Shown in pieces: positions 43,781 through 52,651 of a stretch of DNA of 64,000 nt (its first letter is position 1; every line of letters begins with the position of its first letter). Source of the DNA: Peribacillus muralis (GTDB lineage Bacteria; Bacillota; Bacilli; Bacillales; DSM-1321); the NCBI RefSeq assembly GCF_001645685.2, contig NZ_CP017081.1, positions 23,646-87,645 of the forward strand, written 5' to 3'. Under the pieces are notes generated by a model that was not told where the DNA came from, made no database searches, and saw only the letters and a program-made list of their open reading frames with translations. The position numbers were made by a program, and so were the translations under genes.

Positions 43781-44809
43781 ATGAGAATAGTTGTATTAGC
43801 TGGCGGGTTAAGTGATGAAAGGGATGTTTCTCTTGCTTCTGGTGCTCAAATTTCCAATGCTTTAGTTTCTAAAAATCATGATGTATTATTACTAGATATT
43901 TATACAGGTTTACAAGATGTTTCTGATTTTGAATCCGCTTATAAAAAATATAAAAAAGAAACATATACTTATAATGTGCCTAAAGAAAAACCTAATTTGG
44001 AAGTATTACGAAAACAGCAAAATAATCAAAAGTCTTTAATTGGTCCTAATGTGTTAGAAATTTGTCAAGATGCCGATATTTGCTTCCTTGCTCTTCATGG
44101 TGGTATCGGTGAAAATGGACAGTTACAGGCCTTATTCGATATATACGGTATTCAATATACTGGTAGCGCTTATGAGGGCAGTCTATTAGCGATGAATAAA
44201 ATAATTTCAAAGGAATTAATGGCTTTTAATGGAACCAAAACGCCGGAATGGGATATTTATCATTTTGGTAAAGAAATACCGGAAATTAAGTATCCAGTGG
44301 TTTTCAAGCCAAATGATAACGGGTCCAGTATAGGCGTGATCATTCTTAATGATTCTGATGAACTTCATAAAGCTTTAGAAGAAATGAAGGGTATTTCAAG
44401 TACTATTCTAATCGAAGAAAAAATAGATGGTAGAGAGTTTTCTGTTGGCATCATTGGAAGTTCTGCTTTACCTGTTATAGAAATTATTCCTAAGCAAGGT
44501 TTCTTCGATTACCAAAGTAAGTATCAAGAAGGTGCAAGTGAAGAAATATCTCCTGCAAATATTCCCAATAGTCTAGCTGAAGAGTTGCAAAACACGGCGT
44601 TAAAGGTACATAATTTATTAGGATTAAAGGTCTATTCTAGAATTGACTTTATTGTTGATGAGGATCATGTAATTTATTGTATTGAAGCGAATTCTCTACC
44701 TGGTATGACGCAAACTAGTTTATTGCCTAAAGAAGCCCACGCCAATCAAATAAGTTATGAAGATTTATGCGAATTACTAATAATGGAATCTCTCAAAAAA
44801 TATTCATAA
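43781..44809 (+). CDS. D-alanine-D-alanine ligase-like ATP-grasp enzyme
   Basis: 342 residues. The N-terminal VLAGGLSDERDVSLASGAQI (residues about 4-23) and CFLALHGGIGENGQLQALFD (about 105-124) are Ddl signatures, followed by NDNGSSIGVIIL (ATP-grasp loop), KIDGREFSVGII (about 217-228), and the Mg-binding IEANSLPGMTQTSLLPKEA (about 306-324). It joins two D-Ala or related residues for cell-wall precursor synthesis. As an accessory copy in an array-rich region it may make a variant dipeptide. GGGAGG precedes the ATG. Confidence 0.9.
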   Translation: MRIVVLAGGLSDERDVSLASGAQISNALVSKNHDVLLLDIYTGLQDVSDFESAYKKYKKETYTYNVPKEKPNLEVLRKQQNNQKSLIGPNVLEICQDADICFLALHGGIGENGQLQALFDIYGIQYTGSAYEGSLLAMNKIISKELMAFNGTKTPEWDIYHFGKEIPEIKYPVVFKPNDNGSSIGVIILNDSDELHKALEEMKGISSTILIEEKIDGREFSVGIIGSSALPVIEIIPKQGFFDYQSKYQEGASEEISPANIPNSLAEELQNTALKVHNLLGLKVYSRIDFIVDEDHVIYCIEANSLPGMTQTSLLPKEAHANQISYEDLCELLIMESLKKYS

Positions 44810-44930
44810 GAACAAGATAGAGCATACGTAAACAATAGTCTTACGGTATTATATCGTATGAGTAGCAGGTACTCATCTGAGGTAAGAATCAAGTGATTTA
44901 ATAAGTGAGCTCAGATTTTAGTTCTTCAAT

Positions 44931-44978
44931 TAAGGGCTCGATTTTTTCAAGAAGTTTCGCTTTTATTATAGAGCTAAC
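44931..44978 (+). repeat. Array repeat remnant (upstream hairpin module)
   Basis: AATTAAGGGCTCGATTTTTT then CAAGAAGTTTCGCTTTTATT and GAGCTAAC. Confidence 0.6.
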
Positions 44979-45009
44979 TTCGGTCCACTTACCATGGCCA
45001 TATTTATAA

Positions 45010-45045
45010 AAGCAAAAACACCGTTCCGATTATTCGGACGGTGTT
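45010..45045 (-). terminator. Terminator of the minus-strand methyltransferase gene
   Basis: AACACCGT (45017-45024) pairs with ACGGTGTT (45038-45045), with an inner CCGA/TCGG. A T run follows on the minus strand. Confidence 0.82.
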
Positions 45046-45056
45046 AAAAATAATCA

Positions 45057-45082
45057 TTTTGAACTAACGCACCTTTCAACAA
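45057..45082 (-). repeat. Array repeat copy in minus orientation
   Basis: On the minus strand: GTTGAAAGGTGCGTTAGTTC. It abuts the stop codon of the minus-strand gene, just as plus copies abut plus-strand genes. Confidence 0.75.
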
Positions 45083-45784
45083 CTATTTCATTTGCATTAA
45101 GATTGTCCACAAAAATTCTTCTCCGAAAAATTCACTTGGTTGAGTAATCTTTTTCATTCCCCTAAAACTAATGATGTCAAAATCCTTTGTGAATACTTCT
45201 TTAAGTCTCTTCTCTGTATAACCTATACCTCTGTTTAAACTACCAGCTCTATAAACTTCCCAATCAGAAGTATCTACTGCACCATCTGTATTGAAACACA
45301 CTAAACCTAAATAGCCATTTGGTTTAAGTGCTTTTTTAATTACTTCTAAATATGTTAATCGTCTATGGGGTGCTATATGATGAAGTAAACCACAATCGTA
45401 AACAAAGTCATATGAATTAGGTTCAAAGAAAAAACTGAATAGTGATTGGCATTGAAAGTTTATATCTACTTGATCTTCTTTTGCCCTTTCTATTGCCCAA
45501 TCAATAGCATTCTGTGAAATATCTAGAGCATCCACTTTACAACCTTTTTGAGCCATATAAATAGCGTTTCTACCTGGTCCGCAACCAATTTCTAATACAC
45601 GGGTAGGTTTTAGACCATTTTCAAAATACTCGACTAGGTTCTCATCAGGACCTTTTATTTTAAAGAAAGGTATTTCTTTATCACGATTAGAATAAAAACC
45701 TTCCCAAAATTCTTTAGGTTCTCTTAAAAGATTATCTAACATATTAAATAAATCATCGTAATTTAAAATAGCTTCTTCCGTCAT
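45083..45784 (-). CDS. Class I SAM-dependent methyltransferase
   Basis: 233 residues. VLEIGCGPGRNAIYMAQKGC (residues about 62-81) is SAM motif I; VDALDISQNAIDWA (about 82-95) motif II; YDFVYDCGLLHHIAPHRRLT (about 124-143) motif IV. The end includes GMKKITQPSEFFGEEFLW. Similar to TehB/UbiE-type enzymes; substrate unknown. AGAGGTTG precedes the ATG. Unusually, its flanking repeats run in the minus direction with the gene. Confidence 0.9.
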   Translation of the reverse strand: MTEEAILNYDDLFNMLDNLLREPKEFWEGFYSNRDKEIPFFKIKGPDENLVEYFENGLKPTRVLEIGCGPGRNAIYMAQKGCKVDALDISQNAIDWAIERAKEDQVDINFQCQSLFSFFFEPNSYDFVYDCGLLHHIAPHRRLTYLEVIKKALKPNGYLGLVCFNTDGAVDTSDWEVYRAGSLNRGIGYTEKRLKEVFTKDFDIISFRGMKKITQPSEFFGEEFLWTILMQMK

Positions 45785-45853
45785 TTCGACAACCTCTTTT
45801 CTATAGTGCTCCCTCTTTAAATTATACCAAAAAATGGGATAGTTAGAGGGTTT

Positions 45854-45890
45854 TTATTGAACTAACCTGCTCCGTAAATCGTTCAAGAAA
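45854..45890 (-). repeat. Array repeat copy in minus orientation (3' box)
   Basis: On the minus strand: GGAGCAGGTTAGTTCAATAA, the 3' box, located upstream of the methyltransferase start. With 45057-45082 it brackets the gene as one inverted cassette. Confidence 0.8.
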
Positions 45891-45949
45891 GTATGTTATC
45901 TCAAAAACACAAACGTAGACAGTAAGTTTTTCCGTATAAAAAAGCCCAA

Positions 45950-45975
45950 TGAAAAAAGCATCCAACTGGATGCTT
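45950..45975 (-). terminator. Terminator of the LysM/SH3 protein gene
   Basis: AAGCATCCA (45956-45964) and TGGATGCTT (45967-45975), followed by TTTTTT on the minus strand. It lies 15 bp past the stop. Confidence 0.88.
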
Positions 45976-45989
45976 CTTTTCGTTGTGTG

Positions 45990-47315
45990 TTATTTGAATG
46001 GATGGATGGCAATCAGCGTCATTTGTTTGCCGCGTTTACTGTCCAATGTTAACTCCACTTCATTGCCTTGTAATGAAAACAGCTCATTTTTCAGTGAATC
46101 GGAAGTGGCTTTGGCTGAATAAGTAACACCATCATTCGCTATGAATCGGAAAACGCCCGTTGAGTCGACTCCAGTAACCATCCCTTTAACTTTAATCGTC
46201 GTATTGGCTTGAGTAGGGGGAGAGACGACTGGGATTTTAATCGTTTGTCCTATTGTTAATTTTGCTGAGTCCACTTTAGGGTTTGCTTCTTGAATAACAG
46301 CTACGGGAATGCCTAATCGTTTGGAAATCTTAGTAAATGTATCTCCACTTTTAATAACGTATACGGAAGATTGGGAAGGGTTCTCTTGTTTGCTTGTTTG
46401 CGGTTTTGCAGTTAAATAGCTCTCGCTTACATATGCTTTTTTCCCGTGGTACGTGATTTGAGCCCAACCATTAGTAGTTGAAACGACCGTTACTTTACTA
46501 TTTTGTTTTAAGGAACCCAATACTGAACCAGTTGCAGAGGCAACGGCCCTAACTCGTAACGAGCTTGCATGTACATACATCGTCTTAGCTTGAACAGATG
46601 TAGATGGAGCAGTAATAACAGGACTTGTACCTTTATCCGTTGATTTGGATGTGGAAAGGTAAGCGGCACTCACAAACACCACTCTGCCTTCGATTATTAT
46701 TTCTGCCCATCCGTTTGTCACATGGATAAGTTTTACTACATCCCCTTTTTTATAGCTGCCAACAATGGAACTGCTTGTACTTGGCGATGAACGAACATTT
46801 AAAGAAGTGGCTGTAACATGCGCATCTTTAACACTCGGTAAAAGTAATTTTTGGTGATGTTTAATTGAAGTGATGCCGTTTGCCTCTTTGATTTGTTGCG
46901 GTGTAACACCGTGTTTTTTAGAAATAGCTTCAATCGTATCCGTATCTTTCACGACATACGTATATTCATCTATACAGGCAGAAGCGGTTTGAGCCGTAAG
47001 TGTTAATAAAATCGTGAATATTCCGGATACGATGATTGTTTTAGCCGGACTCATTTTCACCCATTTCCTTACATGGGTGACATGGGTTCTCCAATCCATT
47101 GTGATGTTTCTCAAGAAAGATCCTACATCCAAGACATTTCTGATATCCAGATTATTGGTTGCTTTATTATATTGCCGGTTTTCCATTCTTGTAGTGAATA
47201 CGGGCGTGATTTCGTTAGCTTTGCTTTTTACTTCTCTGTGATTTCTGTGTTTTTCTTTTCTGCTTACTACCAATTTTCCATCCACCACTAAAGGCATCTC
47301 TGTGTTCATTTTCAT
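45990..47315 (-). CDS. Cell-wall protein with two LysM and two SH3 domains
   Basis: 441 residues. A basic cytosolic segment (1-90) and one helix (about 93-115) are followed by LysM 1 (about 119-160, YVVKDTDTIEAISKKHGVTP), SH3 1 (about 165-222, TSLNVRSSPSTSSSIVGSYK), SH3 2 (about 245-302, SSLRVRAVASATGSVLGSLK), LysM 2 (about 316-362, YVIKSGDTFTKISKRLGIPV) and a C-terminal beta domain (about 372-441). LysM binds peptidoglycan and bacterial SH3 domains bind wall peptides. No catalytic domain is present, so a structural or adaptor role is likely. Confidence 0.88.
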   Translation of the reverse strand: MKMNTEMPLVVDGKLVVSRKEKHRNHREVKSKANEITPVFTTRMENRQYNKATNNLDIRNVLDVGSFLRNITMDWRTHVTHVRKWVKMSPAKTIIVSGIFTILLTLTAQTASACIDEYTYVVKDTDTIEAISKKHGVTPQQIKEANGITSIKHHQKLLLPSVKDAHVTATSLNVRSSPSTSSSIVGSYKKGDVVKLIHVTNGWAEIIIEGRVVFVSAAYLSTSKSTDKGTSPVITAPSTSVQAKTMYVHASSLRVRAVASATGSVLGSLKQNSKVTVVSTTNGWAQITYHGKKAYVSESYLTAKPQTSKQENPSQSSVYVIKSGDTFTKISKRLGIPVAVIQEANPKVDSAKLTIGQTIKIPVVSPPTQANTTIKVKGMVTGVDSTGVFRFIANDGVTYSAKATSDSLKNELFSLQGNEVELTLDSKRGKQMTLIAIHPFK

Positions 47316-47829
47316 TCCCCCAAATGTGTTTTGTAAATAAAATACACATTTCTATATTCTGTATATGATAAGGTTCTGTCCTTAAACATTGGTGCTCATT
47401 TAATAAAAGAGAGACAGCTTTCTTGCTGTCTGCTTTGTTCCACTGATGCCACGTTCGTTGAGCTGATTGCATTCTTGATTATTGTCCCGAAGTTGTACTT
47501 GTTTTCAAAGTAGTCTTTCCCACTAAAGGCGAAAGAAAGAGTTATCGTAAAAACATAAGCTTTTATAAGCAGAAACGCTTTCCGCGCGGGAGTTTCATTT
47601 GCTGCTCCTTCTTTTGAATGGAAACCACCATTATTCTCAAATTAAGATCAATATTTTTCCATTTGACGGGCATGTTAGTGAAAAAATCCATATTAGTAAA
47701 ATAGATCAATTGAATATTAATTATAATTGTGAAATATGCGAACTAACAGGGCCAAAAGATGCAGTGAATTAAGCAGAATTTCATGTAATTTTTAGGTAAA
47801 ATATGGTATTTTAAAATAGAGGTGATTAC
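47316..47829. other. 514-bp stretch with no clear gene
   Basis: Contains a degenerate array-like block at 47390-47470 (TTGGTGCTCATTTAATAAAA, GAGAGACAGCTTTCTTGCTG with TCTGCTTTG, then CCACTGATGCC). The open frame opposite it lacks a ribosome site. No other feature recognised. Confidence 0.4.
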
Positions 47830-48398
47830 TTGAGGAAATGGTTTGTTCTTTTTATTAGCTTATTTTTTGTTTTATCCTTTTTATCAGGCTGTTCTGCAAA
47901 GCCTTCTCTGGAGCTAGTAGATGCGGAAGTTGATATTGTGAAAGATAAAAACTTGGTTGGTGCGATTGGGATAACCGAAGGAGAAAAAAAGGGAGAGGAG
48001 CTAATACCAACGGCTTTAATTTATGCATTCACCATTAAAAATAATGGAAATGAACCAGTAGGTAGCATCGAAGAAGCTGATAAAGGAATCGAACTTAAGA
48101 TTGAGCCCAAATCCAAATTGAAATCGGTGTCAAAAGATGTGATAGGTTTCAATATATACAATCCTGACGATTATAACGAAAGTGGAGTAGGATTCGGTCA
48201 ATCCCAGTTATCCATTATTAATGCTGACCATTTACCTATGATTTAGGTGTAAGCGAAGAAAATCCCCAAGTTCCACTACGTGTACCTTCCAAAGAAAAAT
48301 TAACGGAGCTGAAAGAGTATGCATGTGATGCTTTCCTCGTTGCAACGATCGAAAACCAAGAAATTGCAAGATTTGACTTGGGTGAATGTAAAAACTAA
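47830..48398 (+). pseudogene. Lipoprotein, frameshifted near the end
   Basis: TTG start after AGAGGTGATTAC. Signal peptide and lipobox LSGC (Cys about 21). The frame stops at 48246 after INADHLPMI, but with one more T in the TTT run near 48230 it continues YDLGVSEENPQVPLRVPSKE, then IARFDLGECKN, to TAA at 48398, giving about 189 residues. The smooth continuation shows a one-base loss. The truncated form may still be made. Confidence 0.6.
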
Positions 48399-48591
48399 AG
48401 GATACTTGCTTTCAATATCAGGGATTGCGGCGGCACCTATGGTATATATGTAAAATTGCCTATATGGGTTAGAGAGAGTATAACGTTATTGAAAACCCTG
48501 TCGTTTAAAATTTGAATTTTTTAGAAAAAATCAGCTAAAATGAACGACGCAGCCAGATGAACAAGAAACGTGATCCTGAGAGGTGAATGCA

Positions 48592-49089
48592 GTGAATAAA
48601 AACGAATATGAATGGATCAGACAAACTCGGGGAATATTACTTGATTTTTGTGGTGAACTGGATTCAAGTGATTTTACTCGTCAAAATGGCTTTGGTTTTC
48701 AAAGTGTTAGAGACACGCTGGTTCACATAGCGGACTGTTACAATGCTTGGCTTGGGTCATTTGTTTTACTACAAACGAAGAATCCGATCACTTCAAATGA
48801 AGATTTAATGGTACTCGGTTTGGACGAAATAAAAATACGCTTTGAACAAGTGGATTTTTATGTGAACGAAGTATTTAAAGTGCTGAAACATCAAATGGAT
48901 GAACCAATACAAAGGCAGATTCCGTGGCGAGAGGGAGGAGAGCCCATTTCCATGACACCAAGTAAATTGTTGATGCATACGACCACTCATGAATTCCATC
49001 ACAAAGGACAGATAATGGCCATGGCACGTCAGATGGGCTATGAACCTCCAAATACGGATGTGTTAGGAACTAAAGATATATGTAACTGA
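48592..49089 (+). CDS. DinB-family protein
   Basis: 165 residues from GTG at 48592 (GAGGTG 6 nt upstream). A four-helix bundle with the DinB/YfiT metal-binding His triad: SVRDTLVHIADCYNAWLGSF (residues about 39-58, first His) and LLMHTTTHEFHHKGQIMAMA (about 127-146, the other two). The family includes DNA-damage-induced proteins and bacillithiol transferases; the thiol-transferase role is plausible here but unproven. Another DinB protein is encoded at 53306 and a third at 55695. Confidence 0.88.
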   Translation: MNKNEYEWIRQTRGILLDFCGELDSSDFTRQNGFGFQSVRDTLVHIADCYNAWLGSFVLLQTKNPITSNEDLMVLGLDEIKIRFEQVDFYVNEVFKVLKHQMDEPIQRQIPWREGGEPISMTPSKLLMHTTTHEFHHKGQIMAMARQMGYEPPNTDVLGTKDICN

Positions 49090-49212
49090 AGGTAGGTTAA
49101 GGTATTTTAACATTCTGGAAACCTTTATAATTATCTCAAAAATATCCATTTATTACGTTACAGATCAACTATGATCTTTCCGCATTGTTTGTGTCAGCTC
49201 TTCGATAAGTCT

Positions 49213-49312
49213 TATTGAACGAACGGGTGCGTTACATCATTACGAGGAGCTGCTGATCAGCTCCTTTTCTTATGGAGAACATTTAGATGAATTTAGTAGC
49301 TGAACAAGGAGC
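49213..49312 (+). repeat. Array repeat copy with altered terminator stem
   Basis: TTGAACGAACGGGTGCGTTA, stem GAGGAGCTGCTGATCAGCTC with CTTTTCTTATGG, then a worn 3' box and TAGCTGAACAAGG. Confidence 0.85.
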
Positions 49313-49359
49313 GGTTCAATATATCTCAACTGTCAATTTCAATTAAGTATAATTTTGGA

Positions 49360-49403
49360 AATGGCCAGTAACAGAGCGTATTTCTGTTACTGGCCATTTT
49401 TTT
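49360..49403 (+). terminator. Strong perfect-stem terminator
   Basis: AATGGCCAGTAACAGA (49360-49375) pairs perfectly with the segment 49383-49398, with a T7 run. It ends any transcript crossing 49.1-49.4 kb; there is no open frame directly before it except the DinB gene. Confidence 0.9.
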
Positions 49404-49587
49404 GATGATGACCTATTTTTGAAGCTGGATGTCAAATAGCAGTTACAGGCAGGTTTGTAAGGTTGTGAAGCGAAATTGGTTGATTAGGTTGAAATTGGCA
49501 TAGAGTTTAGGGAGTTTTGCTTCACCTAAAATATCAAGTTTTGTAATATAATCAGTGGGTAGCTTTTTTAGCAAGGAGGAACATAAT

Positions 49588-50157
49588 TTGATTACAGAAG
49601 GAAATTTAGCAAAAAAGGAGCAACCAGAAGGATTTGATCAACAAAACATCCCTTCTTATTTAATAAAAATGAGGGGAAAGGGCAAGAGTCCTCTGAAAGT
49701 AAATACGAAGGATATAATAACTGGATTCATGGGTGGGACCATTACTATTTTCATTCTTGGTTTATTGACACATTTTACATACACACCATTGTTAATAGCT
49801 TCATTTGGTGCAAGTTGTGTATTAGCGTTCGGGCTGTGGAATTCCCCTTTATCACAACCTAGAAATATCATAGGCGGACACTTCATTTCCACATTAATAG
49901 GACTGGTGGTTTATCATACATTTGGAAATGAACCATGGTCTCTGGCCTTGGGGGTTGGATTAGCTATCAGTTTGATGATGTTAACCAAAACGACCCATCC
50001 TCCCGCCGGGGCAGACCCAATCATAGTAATACTTGGCTCTTATACATGGGAATATTTATTTACGACAGTATTAACAGGGTCCATTGTTATTGTGTTGATG
50101 GCATTATTAATTAATAATTTACGAAGAGATAGAAATTATCCTGTTTTTTGGATATGA
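49588..50157 (+). CDS. HPP-family membrane protein
   Basis: 189 residues from TTG at 49588, with AAGGAGG 8 nt upstream; the longer frame is unlikely. Four to five helices (about residues 45-150). The HPP motif is in TKTTHPPAGADPIIVI (residues about 142-157), and LIASFGASCVLAFGLWNSPL (about 67-86) is another family signature. Relatives in cyanobacteria and plants transport nitrite, so a small-anion transport role is possible. No operon partners. Confidence 0.88.
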   Translation: MITEGNLAKKEQPEGFDQQNIPSYLIKMRGKGKSPLKVNTKDIITGFMGGTITIFILGLLTHFTYTPLLIASFGASCVLAFGLWNSPLSQPRNIIGGHFISTLIGLVVYHTFGNEPWSLALGVGLAISLMMLTKTTHPPAGADPIIVILGSYTWEYLFTTVLTGSIVIVLMALLINNLRRDRNYPVFWI

Positions 50158-50312
50158 AAGTATAGAGTTAAATTCTTTCAATGAATAAACCACCGTTTGT
50201 TAGTGCATTTATCCCTTAATTTAAAGTAGTCCTAACTTTTGTTTATTGACACATGCTTTAGAAAAAAAAAATCCGGTTATAAGAGTATGAAAAAACTTGT
50301 GTGGATTTGGAA

Positions 50313-50356
50313 CGAAGTAAAAAAAATCCTGTTGATACAGGATTTTTTTTACTTCG
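50313..50356 (+). terminator. Terminator with a 20-bp perfect stem
   Basis: The segment 50313-50332 pairs with 50337-50356 without mismatch, with a 4-nt loop (TGAT). The A8/T8 inner part gives a U run in either direction. It follows the HPP gene by about 155 bp. Confidence 0.85.
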
Positions 50357-50362
50357 GTAATT

Positions 50363-50426
50363 GGGCACGATTCTTGTGTAGTTTCTCTTTTCTTAATGAA
50401 CTTACGGGTTAGGTTAGTTGTATAAG
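50363..50426 (+). repeat. Array repeat copy (upstream hairpin plus 3' box)
   Basis: GGGCACGATTCTTGTGTAGT, then TTAATGAACTTACGGGTTAG and GTTAGTTG. Confidence 0.82.
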
Positions 50427-50504
50427 AAAAATGAACAGTGAAAGTGAGGAGATCAATTGCCCCACTATTTAGATCTAAGATGAATATAAAGGGTGTGATG
50501 ATGG

Positions 50505-51743
50505 ATGAGTAACAATTTACTAAAGAACCGTCAGTTTCTTATTGTATGGATAGGTAATGTTATCTCTGAATTAGGTGGGGCTTTCGGTACTTTTTGTAAC
50601 TCAGTTCTTATATATCAACTTACAAATTCCACGATGGCACTGGGGAGTATGTGGCTATTATATTTTTTACCATCCCTTATCCTACAATTATTCATTGGTC
50701 CATTTATTGATAAATGGAGTCGTAAGTGGATAATGATAGTTTCTCAATGGACTAGGGGGTTAATCTTCGTTATACCACTTGTTTCATTAGCTGTTGGAAA
50801 CCTCGAATCTTGGCATATTTTCGTAGTCCAAATTATAGTAGGATTAATAACTCCTATATATACACCTGCTAATCAAGCTATTACACCTACTATTATTCCT
50901 AAAGACGAATTAAGAGCTGCTAATGCCTATATAGATGGCACGGTTAGACTCATGACTTTCTCTGCACCAATTTTAGGTGGATTCGTTATAGAGTATGCAG
51001 GTGTAATACCGACACTTATTTTTGTTTGTGGAACACTTATCACTAGTGGTACACTTTTACTTTTTATTCAGGAGACAAGAAGTTTTCAAAATGTACGAAA
51101 GTCTTGGCTGGAGCAATTCATTGAAGGAATATCTTATTTCTTTAGACAACCGGTTATTGTTTGGTTAGGAATCTTTTTGGCCTTTGTACAATTTGGAGTA
51201 GGGGTCACAATGGTTGTAACTCTGCCTTATATAACAAATGAATTATCGGGTAGTTATGTCGAGTATGGATATTTTATGGCCAGTTTCCCTTTAGGCTATG
51301 TAATTGGTTCGATATTTGTCGGGAAAATTAAACATGAAAGTCGTAGAGTTTTAATGTTGGGAGCATTAGTTATAGGGGGACTGACATTTATTTCGTTAGG
51401 GTTTAACCATAGTATCGTTTTTGCCATAATTACTGAGGTAATTGCCGGAATAGCAATGGCATTTTTTGGTGTCCATAATATAACTATATTTCAGCAAACT
51501 GTGCCAAATGAATTAATGGGTAAAGTATCCTCTGTCCGACTTTTTATCATCAGAGGTGTTATGCCTTTAGGAGTGTTCGCAGGTAGTTTTTTGAGTGAAA
51601 TTTGGGGCATCCGACCATTATACTTTTTAATAGGATCAATTATTTGTACTGTATCTTTACTAGGAATAATACACCCTTACTTTAAAATTATTGATAATTC
51701 AAACATCAGTAAAGATATACCTAGTTCTCAAAAAAACCTCTAA
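50505..51743 (+). CDS. MFS exporter (MFS_3 / macrolide efflux-like)
   Basis: 412 residues and twelve helices. NRQFLIVWIGNVISELGGAF near the start (residues about 7-26), IGPFIDKWSRKWIMIVSQWT (about 65-84) with motif A, and the amphipathic loop EQFIEGISYFFRQP (about 203-216) match the MefA/enterobactin-exporter group. It probably pumps out a drug or secondary metabolite. RBS AAGGGTG before the ATG. Repeats lie on both sides, so the whole gene may be one cassette. Confidence 0.9.
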   Translation: MSNNLLKNRQFLIVWIGNVISELGGAFGTFCNSVLIYQLTNSTMALGSMWLLYFLPSLILQLFIGPFIDKWSRKWIMIVSQWTRGLIFVIPLVSLAVGNLESWHIFVVQIIVGLITPIYTPANQAITPTIIPKDELRAANAYIDGTVRLMTFSAPILGGFVIEYAGVIPTLIFVCGTLITSGTLLLFIQETRSFQNVRKSWLEQFIEGISYFFRQPVIVWLGIFLAFVQFGVGVTMVVTLPYITNELSGSYVEYGYFMASFPLGYVIGSIFVGKIKHESRRVLMLGALVIGGLTFISLGFNHSIVFAIITEVIAGIAMAFFGVHNITIFQQTVPNELMGKVSSVRLFIIRGVMPLGVFAGSFLSEIWGIRPLYFLIGSIICTVSLLGIIHPYFKIIDNSNISKDIPSSQKNL

Positions 51744-51789
51744 TTAATAGGGGTTTATTTGTTTCAGTGTTTGTTGTCAACACTATTAG

Positions 51790-51860
51790 TCACAGGTGCT
51801 TTAGTTCATCTTCGGCAGCCTTTTTTTTTATGGCACTATCGGGGCAGTTTAATCTAATAA
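51790..51860 (+). repeat. Array repeat copy
   Basis: GTCACAGGTGCTTTAGTTCA, TCGGCAGCC with a T9 run, then GGCACTATCGGGGCAGTTTA. Confidence 0.85.
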
Positions 51861-51889
51861 AAAATCATACCTAATTAGGTTATTGGGAC

Positions 51890-51919
51890 AAATAAAAGGC
51901 CCTAAAATAAATAGGGCTT
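51890..51919 (-). terminator. Terminator of the small minus-strand gene
   Basis: AAGCCCTA and AGGGCCTT on the minus strand, followed by a T run, directly after the stop at 51927. Confidence 0.7.
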
Positions 51920-51926
51920 GTTATTT

Positions 51927-52154
51927 TTATAATAATCCTCTATATTTGGCTGCTTTTTTTAACTCTTCAATATCTTGATCAGGGAGCTTCTTTCTTCCAG
52001 ATAAATGATTAATAATTTCTTTATCAGTAAATTCTTTGGTATTACGAGCCTTTTCTTCTCTCATATCTGGATCAAAAACACTACCAAAAGTAACCCCTTT
52101 AACAAAAGATGTAGCCGCGTCTTTCAAAACATTTGTCTCTTTTTTATTTTTCAT
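51927..52154 (-). CDS. Uncharacterised small protein, 75 aa
   Basis: A near-perfect AAAGGAGGTGAT lies before the ATG, so this is surely translated. The product is soluble and charged, with MKNKKETNVLKDAATSFVKG at the N-terminus, FGSVFDPDMREEKARNT in the middle, and KKLPDQDIEELKKAAKYRGL at the end. No membrane segment. Family not recognised; the last part resembles short helix-loop linkers of SHOCT type, but this is weak. Confidence 0.7.
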   Translation of the reverse strand: MKNKKETNVLKDAATSFVKGVTFGSVFDPDMREEKARNTKEFTDKEIINHLSGRKKLPDQDIEELKKAAKYRGLL

Positions 52155-52267
52155 ATTATCACCTCCTTTAATTTATACGAATGGACTGTATAAAAGTTCC
52201 AAATATAATGCCTTTATAATTATAAGTATTGTATATAATATACAATTAACTTCTAAAGGATCTTAAT

Positions 52268-52354
52268 TCAATAACAAGGGTGCTACGGCAGCCTTTGTTT
52301 CTAATGGCACTAATGAGGCAGAGTAGTTGAACAAGCGCAGTGTAGTCGTACTGC
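52268..52354 (+). repeat. Array repeat copy with downstream motif
   Basis: TCAATAACAAGGGTGCTACG, GCAGCC with a T run, GGCACTAATGAGGCAGAGTA, then GAACAAGCGCAGTGTAGTCG and TACTGC, a hairpin-forming motif shared with 15660. Confidence 0.82.
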
Positions 52355-52424
52355 ACACTAACTCTACTTATCTTCTTTGAAACCTGTCATAATATTAAAG
52401 ATAAAATTTGTGGAGAGTGTTCAT

Positions 52425-52532
52425 ATGATTTGGCTATTATTATCTTTATTGGGTTTAACACTTATTGTTTTAGCTATCTTTTATTTTGTTTATGTAAACT
52501 CTGCGATAAGTTATAGGACTAACGTTCGTTAG
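52425..52532 (+). CDS. Small single-helix membrane protein, 35 aa
   Basis: ATG 6 nt after GGAGAG. MIWLLLSLLGLTLIVLAIFY is one helix, with a short polar tail. The stop TAG lies inside the next repeat. The upstream 100 bp resemble 15660-15750, where the open frame is lost. Function unknown. Confidence 0.5.
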   Translation: MIWLLLSLLGLTLIVLAIFYFVYVNSAISYRTNVR

Positions 52533-52602
52533 ATGAAAATCGGAGCGGTCGTAAAAGCAACTCTTTCTTTACGCAACTAAAGAGGCAGGTCAGTTGTATA
52601 AG
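52516..52602 (+). repeat. Array repeat copy (full form)
   Basis: GGACTAACGTTCGTTAGATG, CGGAGCGGTCGTAAAAGCAA, then GCAACTAAAGAGGCAGGTCA. Confidence 0.85.
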
Positions 52603-52651
52603 AAATGATATAAAAACCCTCATTAAAAGCATCGTAAAGGTGGCTATTCAA

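Noticed and set aside
47215..47472. 85-codon minus-strand frame upstream of the LysM protein.
   Set aside because: It overlaps the LysM gene start, has no ribosome site and crosses an array-like remnant.
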